Assembly (NCBI GenBank): GCA_900544115.1
Contig: UQTW01000009.1
Span: 1-64,000 of the forward strand
Source of the DNA: an uncultured Collinsella sp.
Lineage (GTDB): Bacteria; Actinomycetota; Coriobacteriia; Coriobacteriales; Coriobacteriaceae
Length of the DNA stretch: 64,000 nt
Reading direction: 5' to 3'
Shown: one piece after another, positions 8,201 through 16,751 of the stretch
How the letters are laid out: the number at the start of each line of letters is the position of its first letter
Numbering within the stretch: position 1 is the first letter of the stretch
The notes under the pieces: model-generated
Told to the model about the DNA's origin: nothing
What the model saw: the letters and a program-made list of their open reading frames with translations, nothing else
The model's database searches: none
Position numbers and translations under genes: made by a program

Positions 8201-9706
8201 TTAGTGAGCCCAGGGAAAGGCAGAAGCCGCGGCCATGTTCTTGCGCACGAGCTCGTCGCGCACCTGAGCCAGGCCCTGCTCCATGCCCACCACATAGGTC
8301 TGCGGGTACAGGAAGCGCTTGAAAGCTGCGTCCAGATGATCGAGCGCCCAAGCACAGCGCTCGCGCGCATCCTGGATACTCTCACGCGGAGCCACCGCGC
8401 TGCCATCGCGCACGATCGGCACCAGCAGCTCGCGATACTCAAGTTCGGACACGTCGGTCACCAGGGCGGCATCGTTCACGGCCACAAGGGTATTGCCGCG
8501 CGCGGCGCCCTCCCCCGCCAGATGGTCCTCGTCATAAATCATGTCGCAGACCGGGCCGCCAAAGCCGTCGTAATAACGGCGCACGCGTTGCACACCCGGG
8601 ATCGTGCGCTTGTATGGCTGCTCAGAGAGCTTGACCACCGGCGTCCATGGATCTGCCTCGCTCGCACGGCGGGCGGAAAGCTTGTACACGCCGCCCAGCG
8701 CCGGCTGGTCATAGCAGGTCGCAAGCTTGGTACCCACGCCAAAGCTATCGATGGGCGCGCCCTGGTCGAGCAGCGACTGAATCGTGTACTCATCCAGATC
8801 GTTAGAAACCGAGATCCCCACATAGGGCAGGCCCTCGGCATCAAAACGGCCGCGCACATACTTGGAGAGCTTGGCGAGGTCGCCCGAGTCAATGCGAATA
8901 GCCGACAGACGCTCGCCCACCGCCTCCATCTCCTTGGCAACCGTAATGGCATGCTCGCAGCCCTCACGTACGTCGTAGGTGTCGATGAGCAGCGTACAGT
9001 TCTTGGGGCTCGACTTGGCAAAGACGCGGAAGGCCTCAAGCTCGGAATCGAAGCTCATCACCCAGCTGTGCGCATGCGTGCCAAAGACGGGAATACCGTA
9101 GCGGCGGCCGGCGAGCACATTGGATGTAGAGGAGCAGCCGGCAACGTAGCTCGCGCGCGCGACGGCCAGCCCGCCATCGGGACCCTGGGCGCGGCGCAGG
9201 CCAAACTCGGCAACGGGACGGTCGTCCGCCGCCAGCACCACGCGCGCCGTCTTGGTGGCGACAAGCGTCTGGAAGCCGACGATGTTGAGTAGCGCCGTTT
9301 CGAGCAGCTGGCACTCCAGCGCGGGGCCGGTGACGCGCACCATGGGCTCGCGCGGAAAGACGAGCTCGCCCTCGGGCACGGCGTCAATGTTCACGTGCGC
9401 GCGGAAGTTGCGCAAGTAGTCGAGGAATGCAGGCTTAAACATCGAGCCGCCGGCCGGAGCCTGGAGCGAAGCTAGATAGTCGATGTCCTCGGGCGTAAAG
9501 CGCAGGTTCTCGACAAGCCCGGGCAGCTCGGCGGTGCCGCACATGACGGCATACGCGCTGCCGAAGGGATGGTCGCGGTAAAACGCCGTAAAGCAACCCT
9601 GCTCATTGGCCTTGCCGCTCTCCCACAGACCCTGGGCCATAGTGAGTTCGTACAGATCGGTGAGCATTGCGATGTCGGTGGGATGCGAGATGTCGGTCAA
9701 AGCCAT
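8201..9706 (-). CDS. pncB: Nicotinate phosphoribosyltransferase
   Basis: Joins nicotinic acid to PRPP to make nicotinate mononucleotide in NAD salvage. The 501-residue protein begins with the family pattern DIAMLTDLYELTMAQGLW and contains RRAQGPDGG and the active-site region FGTHAHSWVMSF, followed by IRIDSGDL and FGVGTKL. AAAGG precedes the ATG at 9706. It lies 79 bases upstream of proB on the same strand, so read-through is possible. Its length fits the Gram-positive subfamily. Confidence 0.95.
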   Translation of the reverse strand: MALTDISHPTDIAMLTDLYELTMAQGLWESGKANEQGCFTAFYRDHPFGSAYAVMCGTAELPGLVENLRFTPEDIDYLASLQAPAGGSMFKPAFLDYLRNFRAHVNIDAVPEGELVFPREPMVRVTGPALECQLLETALLNIVGFQTLVATKTARVVLAADDRPVAEFGLRRAQGPDGGLAVARASYVAGCSSTSNVLAGRRYGIPVFGTHAHSWVMSFDSELEAFRVFAKSSPKNCTLLIDTYDVREGCEHAITVAKEMEAVGERLSAIRIDSGDLAKLSKYVRGRFDAEGLPYVGISVSNDLDEYTIQSLLDQGAPIDSFGVGTKLATCYDQPALGGVYKLSARRASEADPWTPVVKLSEQPYKRTIPGVQRVRRYYDGFGGPVCDMIYDEDHLAGEGAARGNTLVAVNDAALVTDVSELEYRELLVPIVRDGSAVAPRESIQDARERCAWALDHLDAAFKRFLYPQTYVVGMEQGLAQVRDELVRKNMAAASAFPWAH

Positions 9707-9790
9707 GGGGCGACCTTTCGGATGTGTTGTGCAGAGGTTGAGGGTTGGACAAGGGCAGAGTGTTCGGGCATGGCACCCAGCGCGAATGGG

Positions 9791-10249
9791 CTAGAGCAGG
9801 CCCATGCTGGTCAGGATCGTGTAGCCCATAAAGATGACAAACGCGATGAGGGCAAGGACAATGATGATTTTTTGAGCCGGCGCCATGCCAGGGATCTCGT
9901 TCTCACCCGCAGGTTCCTTGGAGGTAACCATGCGCTGGGCAAAGGTCATCTCGTCACGGCTCGGCTTGGGCTCGACGGACTTGGGATGAGCCACCTTTTT
10001 AGGCTGAGGTTTGGGTGCGGTGGGCGCGGGCTTCGCGGCGGCGGGCTTGGGCGCGGGCGCGGGCTTGGGCTCGGATGCGGCGTTCGCAGCGGCCTCCTCG
10101 GCCCTCGCACGCTCAGCACGCAGGGCGGCCAGCTCCTCACGCTCACGGCGTGCCTCTTCCTGGGCCTCGCGGCGAGCCTTCTCGGCGCGGAGCTCTTCCA
10201 ACTCGGCGCGTTCCTCGTCGGACAGTGGTTGGGACTCAAGCTCGGCCAT
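9791..10249 (-). CDS. Coiled-coil protein with C-terminal membrane anchor, unknown function
   Basis: A 152-residue protein I cannot assign to a family. Residues 1-65 are a highly charged Glu/Arg/Ala-rich predicted coiled coil (LSDEERAELEELRAEKARRE). They are followed by an Ala/Pro/Lys-rich linker and, near the end, one hydrophobic segment (IIIVLALIAFVIFMGYTIL) that would tail-anchor it with the coiled coil in the cytoplasm. I start at the ATG at 10249 because AAAGGG lies just upstream; the open frame reaches 10285. It is downstream of the tRNA-Ala terminator and upstream of pncB. Confidence 0.7.
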   Translation of the reverse strand: MAELESQPLSDEERAELEELRAEKARREAQEEARREREELAALRAERARAEEAAANAASEPKPAPAPKPAAAKPAPTAPKPQPKKVAHPKSVEPKPSRDEMTFAQRMVTSKEPAGENEIPGMAPAQKIIIVLALIAFVIFMGYTILTSMGLL

Positions 10250-10267
10250 GATGCAGCCCTTTCTTTC

Positions 10268-10299
10268 AAAAAAAGCCGCCGACACAATGTCAGCGGCTT
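10268..10299 (-). terminator. Terminator after tRNA-Ala
   Basis: On the minus strand, the stem AAGCCGCTGACA / TGTCGGCGGCTT is followed by a run of seven Ts, directly downstream of the tRNA. Confidence 0.85.
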
Positions 10300-10313
10300 A
10301 TCAAATCCAAGGG

Positions 10314-10386
10314 TGGAGACGAAGGGAGTCGAACCCTCGGCCTCTGCCATGCGACGGCAGCGCTCTCCCAACTGAGCTACGTCCCC
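10314..10386 (-). tRNA. tRNA-Ala (anticodon CGC)
   Basis: The 73-base minus-strand sequence folds as a cloverleaf: acceptor GGGGACG / CGTCTCC, D stem GCTC / GAGC, anticodon stem CTGCC / GGCAG around loop GTCGCAT (anticodon CGC, codon GCG), and a T arm with GTTCGACTC. The discriminator base is A and the CCA end is not fully encoded (ACC then C). Confidence 0.95.
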
Positions 10387-10492
10387 AGGACAAGTTGATA
10401 TTTTACCTACGCCTCGCCAACTGTCAACGCCCAATAACCAGTCTTTTTGGGGCACGGCTATTTTGACAACTTTTCGAGCAGGCGATCATCTC

Positions 10493-10528
10493 GATGATTT
10501 TTTAATCCTCGTCCCAGAAAAATCATCG
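10493..10528. repeat. TGATTTTT...CGTCCCAGA hairpin repeat, copy 1
   Basis: GATGATTTTT and AAAAATCATC form arms around TAATCCTCGTCCCAG. A close relative sits at 21521-21555 with the same core CGTCCCAGA. It lies just past the end of the radical SAM gene and may act as its terminator. Confidence 0.7.
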
Positions 10529-10537
10529 GCAAACGCG

Positions 10538-11476
10538 CTACTTTGCGCTGGTGAGAACGCCGGTGGTGTCGAAGGCCGGGGTAAAGCTCTCGTCTACCGC
10601 TCCGCCTTCTTGCCAAAACATCGTCGTAAAGCCCAGGTCGTCGGCATGGTCGAGCACCTGCTCGTACTCCTCGCGCGTCACGGCGCGCGCCAGGTCGCCG
10701 CCTTGTTCGCGCATGAGGGCATTGGGCGTGTACTGGTTCATGACCGAGATCGGCACGTCGCCCACCGTCTGCCACACCAGGTCCAACACGCGGCACGAAT
10801 CGTCCGCATGCCCCGGCAGCACCAGATGACGCACGATTATGCCGCGCTTCATGAGCCCGTCCCCGTCTACCAGCTCTCCCCCGCGGCGCTCAATCTCGCG
10901 CGCCATCTGGGCCAGACCCGACACAGCCACGCGCGGGTAGTCCTTAATATGAGAGAGTGACTGCGCAAGCCCGGCATCGGCATATTTAAAGTCCGTAAGC
11001 CACACGTCGACCAGGTCGCCCAGCGCCGCCACGGCACTCGCGCGCTCATAACCACTCGTGTTGTAGACAATTGGGATGACCAACCCGCGCGTCCGTGCCG
11101 CGGCAATCGCGGCAGGCAACAGGTGAGCATAATGCGTCGCCGTCACCAGATTGATGTTATTGGCACCTTGGTCCTGCAGCTCCAGCATAATCTCGACCAG
11201 GCGCTCGGGCGAAATCTCAAGCCCAAAATTGCCCGTCGAGATCTCGTGGTTTTGGCAGTAGATACATTTGAGCGAGCAGCCGCTAAAGAAGATCGTGCCC
11301 GAACCGGCCTCGCCCGAGATAGGCGGCTCCTCCCACATATGAAGCGCCGCGCGGGCCACCTTGAGCGTGTCATCGGCACCGCATACGCCGTGCGCACCCT
11401 CGTCGCGCACCGCACCGCAACGGCGCGGACACAAATGGCAGGCGGGCGAAAAAAGTTCGGTCAACGGCGTCGGCAT
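10538..11476 (-). CDS. Radical SAM protein, PflX/PflA-like
   Basis: A 312-residue iron-sulfur protein with the radical SAM cluster motif CSLKCIYCQNHE near residue 70 (CxxxCxxC). An extra N-terminal Cys cluster, CHLCPRRCGAVRDEGAHGVCG, is typical of the COG1313 (PflX) group, which resembles pyruvate-formate-lyase activating enzymes. The substrate is unknown and no glycyl-radical partner gene is nearby. I prefer the ATG at 11476: GGAG lies nine bases upstream of it, whereas that site is too close to the ATG at 11491. Confidence 0.85.
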   Translation of the reverse strand: MPTPLTELFSPACHLCPRRCGAVRDEGAHGVCGADDTLKVARAALHMWEEPPISGEAGSGTIFFSGCSLKCIYCQNHEISTGNFGLEISPERLVEIMLELQDQGANNINLVTATHYAHLLPAAIAAARTRGLVIPIVYNTSGYERASAVAALGDLVDVWLTDFKYADAGLAQSLSHIKDYPRVAVSGLAQMAREIERRGGELVDGDGLMKRGIIVRHLVLPGHADDSCRVLDLVWQTVGDVPISVMNQYTPNALMREQGGDLARAVTREEYEQVLDHADDLGFTTMFWQEGGAVDESFTPAFDTTGVLTSAK

Positions 11477-11620
11477 AAAAACATGCTCCAAAACAACGAT
11501 TCAGCAGCTCAAACGTAAAGGGACCAACCGCACAGACGGCTCGAGCCCAAGGCGCCGTAATCGTCCGACACGATTTTTGTAATGTCAAGACTGGAATCGA
11601 TAAAGTGCCGCTTTATGATG

Positions 11621-11775
11621 TAGGTATTCCGCCCCCCGCGGAGCAACTGGGTGAACCGTCGCGTTTATTTAGGGAGCCCACACAGTCGTACCTAGTACAG
11701 GTATCCTTCGTTGTTAAGGACGCTGGAACAGTCGATGAGGGCACCCACCTGTTTTAGGTGGGTTCATTTTCGTAA
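11621..11775 (+). ncRNA. ssrS: Probable 6S RNA
   Basis: No protein gene fits 11477-12000. The stretch contains AGGGAGCCCACACAG, a hairpin around GTATCCTTCG / AAGGAC, and ends GGGCACCCACCT-GTTTTAGGTGGGTTCATTTT. The last part is a strong terminator stem (11743-11770) of the form I associate with Gram-positive 6S RNAs. 6S RNA mimics an open promoter and binds housekeeping RNA polymerase. The assignment rests on recalled motif similarity; the 5' end is approximate. Bases 11776-12000 show nothing else. Confidence 0.55.
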
Positions 11776-12000
11776 CGTGGGGGGTGGTTTTCTTTTGCCG
11801 AAAACCACCATTACAACCCATATGGATCCCCGCCGGTATCCCGACAAGCCATCGACAACATCCCAATATCTGGTAAGCGCGTGATTATCGCTGCATGCAA
11901 TTCCATGCACCCCCGTGGTCGAGTATCATGGTTCGGCTATGCCCTTTGCGCATGGCGTTCTTCTGACCTTTTCCTTCGACGCTTGGCGGTTTTTAGATTC

Positions 12001-13200
12001 ATGGTTTCATCCCCGAGCTACATACCGTACCTATGCGTGGCAGCGGCGGCCTTTATCACGACCTTCCTCACGGTGCCCCTGGTCAAGCGCTTGGCAATTA
12101 AGCTCGATGCCGTCGACTATCCTTCTAAGCGCCGCATCAACACCAAGCCCATCCCACGTTTGGGCGGAACGGCGGTGTTTTTGGGCCTGGTCGTTGCCTG
12201 TATTGTGCAAATCCTAGGCACCTGGCACCTAGGCTGGCCGCCCGTCCTAGTGCCGCACCCGCGCCTCCACATTAGCTATCCCATGCTGGCACTCTCCTTT
12301 ACCGTCATCTTTGCGACCGGCGCTATCGACGACGTCATCCAGCTCAAGCCCAAGCAAAAGCTGGCCGGTCAGGTCCTCGCCGCGCTCATCGCCTGTATCG
12401 GCGGCCTGCGGATCGGCGTCATCGTCAACCCGTTTGCCCCCGGCGAGATCATGCTCGGATGGCTCGCCTACCCCATCACCGTGATCTATCTGGTGGCATT
12501 CACCAACATCATTAACCTCATCGACGGCCTCGACGGCTTGGCCACGGGCATCTGCGGCATTGCGTCGTTCACCATGTTTTCGATGGCCGTTCTCTCGGGC
12601 CGCATCGACGCCGCCGCGCTCTCCATTGCGCTCTTTGGCGCCTGTCTGGCCTTTTTGCGCTACAACTTCAACCCCGCAAGCATCTTCTTGGGCGACTCGG
12701 GGTCGCTGCTTCTGGGCTTTGCACTGGGCTCCATCTCGCTACTCAACGTGAGCCGCACCGCCGCGCTCACCTCGCTTATCATCCCGCTCATCGTTGCCGG
12801 CGTGCCCATCATCGACACGTTTAGCGCCATCGTGCGCCGCAAGCGCGCCCACATTAGCATCGGGCAGGCCGACAAGGGCCACATCCACCACCGCCTGATC
12901 CAAGAGGGCTACAACCAAAAGCAGGCTGTGCTGCTCATCTATGCCTGGTGCATTATGCTTTCGGCCGGCGCCGCCGCGATCAACCAGGTCGAGGTGCCCA
13001 TGCGCGTGCTCATCTTTACCGTGCTCGCCATTGGCTCGGCGGCCTTTGCCAAGCATCTACATCTGTTTGAGCCCGTGCTGCGCCACCATTACAACAAGCG
13101 CACGCACGAGGATGAGCTCGTCACCCCCGACGACCCCGCCTTTAAGCAGGAGGAGCAGGCAGCCGAGGAACGTAAGGAAGAGCGCCACCACAAGCTCTAG
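12001..13200 (+). CDS. Undecaprenyl-phosphate glycosyl-1-phosphate transferase (WecA/TagO/MraY family)
   Basis: A 399-residue polytopic membrane enzyme that transfers a sugar-1-phosphate, usually GlcNAc-1-P, from a UDP-sugar to undecaprenyl phosphate, starting wall teichoic acid or surface glycan synthesis. Diagnostic motifs: DYPSKRRINTKPIPRLGG, DDVIQLKPKQKLAGQ, NLIDGLDGLA, FLGDSGSLLLGF and the HIHHRLIQEGYNQKQ loop that separates WecA/TagO from MraY. The C-terminus is charged. The frame opens at 11881, but the ATG at 12001 begins at the family N-terminus; no strong ribosome binding site is visible. Confidence 0.9.
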   Translation: MVSSPSYIPYLCVAAAAFITTFLTVPLVKRLAIKLDAVDYPSKRRINTKPIPRLGGTAVFLGLVVACIVQILGTWHLGWPPVLVPHPRLHISYPMLALSFTVIFATGAIDDVIQLKPKQKLAGQVLAALIACIGGLRIGVIVNPFAPGEIMLGWLAYPITVIYLVAFTNIINLIDGLDGLATGICGIASFTMFSMAVLSGRIDAAALSIALFGACLAFLRYNFNPASIFLGDSGSLLLGFALGSISLLNVSRTAALTSLIIPLIVAGVPIIDTFSAIVRRKRAHISIGQADKGHIHHRLIQEGYNQKQAVLLIYAWCIMLSAGAAAINQVEVPMRVLIFTVLAIGSAAFAKHLHLFEPVLRHHYNKRTHEDELVTPDDPAFKQEEQAAEERKEERHHKL

Positions 13201-13359
13201 GGTAAGCTGCCGAGAATGTGCCAAGGCATCGCTGACCAAGTGCAACTACATCGCATCAATCGCGTAAGCCACCCCTTGCCAGCCCCTCGCCTACTTACGC
13301 CCCGCCCCTCCAATAAACGCGTTATCATCTTGACCCATGAACATACGTTAGGAGCAATC

Positions 13360-14409
13360 ATGCCAAACGAGAACAGCTACGAAGTCGCGCTGCAAAAGAG
13401 CAACGCCATTCGCGAGGGCCTGGCAAAAACGCCCGAGAAGTTCACCATGCTTACCGGCGACCGCCCCACCGGCCGCCTGCACCTGGGTCACTACTTCGGC
13501 ACCCTCAAGGGCCGTGTGGAGCTGCAGAACATGGGTGCCAAGACCAACGTACTCATCGCCGACTACCAGGTCATCACCGACCGCGACACGACCGAGCACA
13601 TCCAGGACAACGTGTACAACATGGTCATGGACTACCTTGCCTGCGGCATCGACCCCGACAAGACCATGATCTACGCGCACTCCGCCGTGCCCGCCGCCAA
13701 CCAGCTCATGCTGCCGTTCCTGTCGCTGGTGTCCGAGGCCGAGCTGGCGCGCAACCCCACGGTCAAGGCCGAGATGGAGGCCTCGGGCCACGAGCTCACC
13801 GGCCTTCTGCTCACCTATCCGGTGCATCAGGCCTGCGACATCCTGTTCTGCAAGGGCAATGTGGTGCCCGTCGGTCGCGACCAGCTGCCGCACATCGAGC
13901 TCACCCGCACCATCGCCCGCCGCTTTAACAACCGCTACGGCAAGGTGTTCCCCGAGGTCGACGCGCTGCTGTCCGAGACCCCGCTGCTGCCCGGCCTGGA
14001 CGGTCGCAAGATGAGCAAGAGCTACGGCAACGCCATCAATATTTCGATGACCGCCGAGGAGACGGCCAAACGCATCAAGAAGAGCCAGACCGACTCCGAG
14101 CGCATGATCACGTTCGATCCCGAGAACCGCCCCGGCGTGTCCGGCCTGCTTTCAACCGCCGCCATCTGCACTGGCCGTTCCGAGGTCGAGATTGCCGAGG
14201 AGATTGGCATGGGCGGCTCCGGCCAGCTCAAGAAGTACGTGACCGAGGCCGTCAACGAGTACTTCGCGCCGATCCGCGAGCGTCGTCAGCGCTACGAAAA
14301 CGACCTGGACTATGTGAAGGACGTGCTGCACGAGGGCAACCGTCGCGCCAACGAGATTGCCGAGCAGACCCTGGCCGAGGTTCAGGACGCCATGGGCATG
14401 GTGTACTAG
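13360..14409 (+). CDS. trpS: Tryptophanyl-tRNA synthetase
   Basis: Class I synthetase charging tRNA-Trp, 349 residues. Signatures are GDRPTGRLHLGHYFGTL (TGxxHxGH form of HIGH) near residue 32 and KMSKSYGNAI near residue 215. GGAG seven bases before the ATG at 13360 fixes the start; the open frame extends 48 codons upstream without support. The leader between 13201 and 13359 shows no T-box or attenuator that I can recognise. It is followed by a large perfect hairpin at 14481. Confidence 0.96.
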   Translation: MPNENSYEVALQKSNAIREGLAKTPEKFTMLTGDRPTGRLHLGHYFGTLKGRVELQNMGAKTNVLIADYQVITDRDTTEHIQDNVYNMVMDYLACGIDPDKTMIYAHSAVPAANQLMLPFLSLVSEAELARNPTVKAEMEASGHELTGLLLTYPVHQACDILFCKGNVVPVGRDQLPHIELTRTIARRFNNRYGKVFPEVDALLSETPLLPGLDGRKMSKSYGNAINISMTAEETAKRIKKSQTDSERMITFDPENRPGVSGLLSTAAICTGRSEVEIAEEIGMGGSGQLKKYVTEAVNEYFAPIRERRQRYENDLDYVKDVLHEGNRRANEIAEQTLAEVQDAMGMVY

Positions 14410-14480
14410 CGACATGCCCTGCGGTGCTGTCGCCAGGATTTGAACACATAAAGACGGTGAGGCTAAATCCTCCCCTAACA

Positions 14481-14522
14481 GGAACAGGCCCGCTGGCAGT
14501 CAGTTGCCAGCGGGCCTGTTCC
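14481..14522. terminator. Perfect 18-bp hairpin downstream of trpS
   Basis: GGAACAGGCCCGCTGGCA pairs perfectly with TGCCAGCGGGCCTGTTCC across a six-base loop. No clear T-run follows, so it may stabilise the transcript end as much as terminate. The rest of 14410-14697 has no supportable gene. Confidence 0.65.
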
Positions 14523-14697
14523 CGAAGTACACCGTTGAATCGCACAGAGGGGAGGAATGCGAATCAAACTCAACAGGGCAGGCTTTTTCATCGCCTATGG
14601 CCTGCTCCGTTGCTGAATACAATATAGTTCACCGTGGTTTACTTTGCTGCGACAAACCGCGCCGCCACACCTTCTCCATAAGTTAACTCAGGTAAAC

Positions 14698-14739
14698 TAA
14701 AACCACCACAAAGGGAACAGGCACCTTTGTGGTGGTTTT
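14698..14739. repeat. CACCACAAAGG hairpin repeat, copy 3
   Basis: The palindrome AAACCACCACAAAGG / CCTTTGTGGTGGTTT, with GAACAGGCA in the loop. It sits just past the MGMT-like gene stop and can serve as its terminator. Confidence 0.9.
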
Positions 14740-14754
14740 GACACGAACGAGCCG

Positions 14755-15075
14755 CTAGAGCCCTCCTGGCCAGCGACAGACGGCCAAGTCGACGTGCATG
14801 TCGTCCTTAAATGCCACACCCTCCCCTAGCAAAAGCTCACGTTGAGCATCGGGGCCGCCAAACGCAAAGCCCTCGCAAATGCGGCCATCGGCAAACACCA
14901 CACGATGGCAGGGAATCTGACCAGGGCGCGGATTGCTGTGCAGCGCATAGCCCACATAGCGCGCGCTTCGTGGACGACCGGCGAGCAACGCCACCTGACC
15001 ATACGTGGCGACCATCCCCTCGGGAATCTGCTCGACCACCTCGTACACCCGCTCAAAAAAGCCCTCAGACGCCAT
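14755..15075 (-). CDS. Short MGMT-family protein (alkyltransferase-like)
   Basis: A 106-residue protein covering only the C-terminal DNA-binding/active-site domain of O6-methylguanine-DNA methyltransferase: EQIPEGMVATYGQVALLAGRPRSARYVGYAL, then NPRPGQIPCHRVV. Many stand-alone proteins of this size are alkyltransferase-like proteins with Trp replacing the Cys. Here the PCHRV acceptor Cys is kept, so it could transfer alkyl groups. GGAAGGGAG upstream supports the ATG at 15075. Copies of the CACCACAAAGG hairpin flank the gene on both sides. Confidence 0.85.
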   Translation of the reverse strand: MASEGFFERVYEVVEQIPEGMVATYGQVALLAGRPRSARYVGYALHSNPRPGQIPCHRVVFADGRICEGFAFGGPDAQRELLLGEGVAFKDDMHVDLAVCRWPGGL

Positions 15076-15104
15076 TGCTCGCTCCCTTCCACCCGGAATA
15101 GCAT

Positions 15105-15144
15105 AAACCACCACAAAGGTGCCTGTCCCCTTTGTGGTGGTTTT
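15105..15144. repeat. CACCACAAAGG hairpin repeat, copy 4 (inverted loop)
   Basis: Same arms as the other copies, but the loop reads GGTGCCTGTCCC, so the unit is in reverse orientation. It separates the DegV gene (upstream, leftward) from the MGMT-like gene and lies in the latter's leader. Confidence 0.9.
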
Positions 15145-15154
15145 GGCAGGTGGG

Positions 15155-16009
15155 CTAGTTAACGGGTTGGAAGAAGGCTACGGCTACGGCGCCGGGGCCT
15201 ACATGGGTGCCGATGGTGGCGCCGATGGTGTGAACGGGCAGTTCGCCCTCGGTGTGGCCAGCCCACAGTGCCGCGCTGTCCTCGATATACTTCTTGAGCA
15301 CCGCATCCGAAAGGCCCGTATAGCCGAGCGCCAGCGGCATGGAAAAGTCGATGCCGCCCGCCTTTTCGACCTTCTGGTTGAGCAGGTTACGTCCGTTCTT
15401 GGAACCGCGCGCCTTGCCCAGCTGCACGATCAGACCGTCCTCGGCAGCCACCACGGGCTTTACGTTGAGCAGCGTACCCACGGCACCGGCCGCAGCAGAC
15501 AGGCGACCGCCGCGCACCAGGTACTCCAACGTCTCGAGCAGGCCGATGACGACCACGCGGTCGCGCACGGCCTCGACAGCCGCCGCAACCTGAGCCGCGC
15601 CCTGGCCCTCGTCCACCAGGCGCAGCGCATACTCGACCAGCACGCGCTCGCCCAAGGTCACGTTATTGCTGTCCACGACGAACATGTCGCCGCCCGGCGC
15701 CTCGGCAAGTGCCGTACGAGCACTCTGGTTGGTGCCCGAGAGCTTGGCGCCCACGGTAATAATCACGGCCTCATCGCCGGCCTCACGCGCTTCGGCAATC
15801 GCCTGCGAAAAGGCGTACGGGTTGACCTGACCGGTCTTGGGCAGCTCATCGCGCTCCACAAGCATCTCGTAAAAGCGCTGGTGATCGATGTCGACGCCAT
15901 CCATATACACATCGGTGCCAAAGGTGACGGACAGCGGCAGAACACGCAGAGCGGGGTGCTCCGCCGGCGACATATCGCTTGCGGAATCGGTAATAATGCG
16001 GACGGACAT
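15155..16009 (-). CDS. DegV family fatty-acid-binding protein
   Basis: A 284-residue DegV-domain protein. It starts with the typical VRIITDSASDM and shows KTGQVNPYAF, ITVGAKLSGTNQSA and LEYLVRGGRLSAAAG. Family members (FakB) bind a fatty acid and present it to the kinase FakA; no fakA is in this window, so the role is inferred from the family. The ATG at 16009 has AGAAAGGA upstream; the open frame extends 16 codons further without support. A MarR-type regulator lies directly upstream on the same strand (119-base gap). Confidence 0.88.
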   Translation of the reverse strand: MSVRIITDSASDMSPAEHPALRVLPLSVTFGTDVYMDGVDIDHQRFYEMLVERDELPKTGQVNPYAFSQAIAEAREAGDEAVIITVGAKLSGTNQSARTALAEAPGGDMFVVDSNNVTLGERVLVEYALRLVDEGQGAAQVAAAVEAVRDRVVVIGLLETLEYLVRGGRLSAAAGAVGTLLNVKPVVAAEDGLIVQLGKARGSKNGRNLLNQKVEKAGGIDFSMPLALGYTGLSDAVLKKYIEDSAALWAGHTEGELPVHTIGATIGTHVGPGAVAVAFFQPVN

Positions 16010-16128
16010 AACGAATCCTTTCTTGCGCAGGTCTCGCGCAGGGAATTTTGACAGCAATGTCCCGGCACGGCGTACGCGCTCAAACGGGACGATGCAGTTC
16101 TTGGCTGAAAGCTAGCGCCAGCGCGGCT

Positions 16129-16578
16129 CTAGATCTCGCGCAGGGTGTTGAGGATCGTGCGCAGCGATGCATACATCTGCTCGCGCTGCTCCACGCCCAT
16201 GGCCTTGCCGGTGGTATCGAGCACCTCGCGAATGATGCGATCGGCCTCGCTCATGCTCTCGCCGCCCAGGGCAGTCAGGCGCACCGGAGCACGATACTTG
16301 ACGGCCGCATCACCCGAGTCGTCAACCTCGACGTAGCCGCCCTCCTCCAGATGTGCCAGTGTGCGCGAAACGGCGGCACGGGTAACGCCGGCCATGCGGG
16401 CGAGGTCGGCGCCAGTCAGGCCGTCCTTGCTGCGCTCAAGATAGTACAGGCACATAACGTCGGAGCCCTTGAGGCCCAGCCTTGCGCCTTCGGACGTCTT
16501 GATACGCTGGATCTCCTTGTAGAGCCCGCTGATCAGTCCGACAAAGTCCTCGAAACGTGTCTCGTCGTTCTGCTGCAT
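16129..16578 (-). CDS. MarR family transcriptional regulator
   Basis: A 149-residue winged-helix regulator. The recognition region is LTGADLARMAGVTRAAVSRTLAHLEEGGYVEVDD, followed by a wing, with long helices at each end for dimerisation. It is upstream of and co-directional with the DegV gene, so it may regulate fatty-acid handling, but no operator is evident. The start at 16578 has AAAGGCGG upstream; the open frame reaches 16644. Confidence 0.85.
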   Translation of the reverse strand: MQQNDETRFEDFVGLISGLYKEIQRIKTSEGARLGLKGSDVMCLYYLERSKDGLTGADLARMAGVTRAAVSRTLAHLEEGGYVEVDDSGDAAVKYRAPVRLTALGGESMSEADRIIREVLDTTGKAMGVEQREQMYASLRTILNTLREI

Positions 16579-16682
16579 GGGAGACGACCGCCTTTCGCTT
16601 GCATAATGCTTACGGGTAAACATCTTAGCCGCACAAGGTAACACCTGTACCCAAATATACCATTTGTTAACCCATCAACATA

Positions 16683-16722
16683 AAAACCACCACAAAGGGG
16701 ACAGGCACCTTTGTGGTGGTTT
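16683..16722. repeat. CACCACAAAGG hairpin repeat, copy 5
   Basis: Near-identical to copy 1, including the GGGACAGGCACC loop. It lies between the end of the B3/B4 gene and the start region of the MarR gene. Confidence 0.9.
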
Positions 16723-16751
16723 GGGGCATCGAGTTTGATCCGCAGACTTCG

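Noticed and set aside
14430..14460. tRNA-like 3' end (GGATTTGAAC) after trpS
   Set aside because: On the minus strand it resembles a T-loop, but the flanking bases do not form a T stem and no cloverleaf can be drawn upstream.
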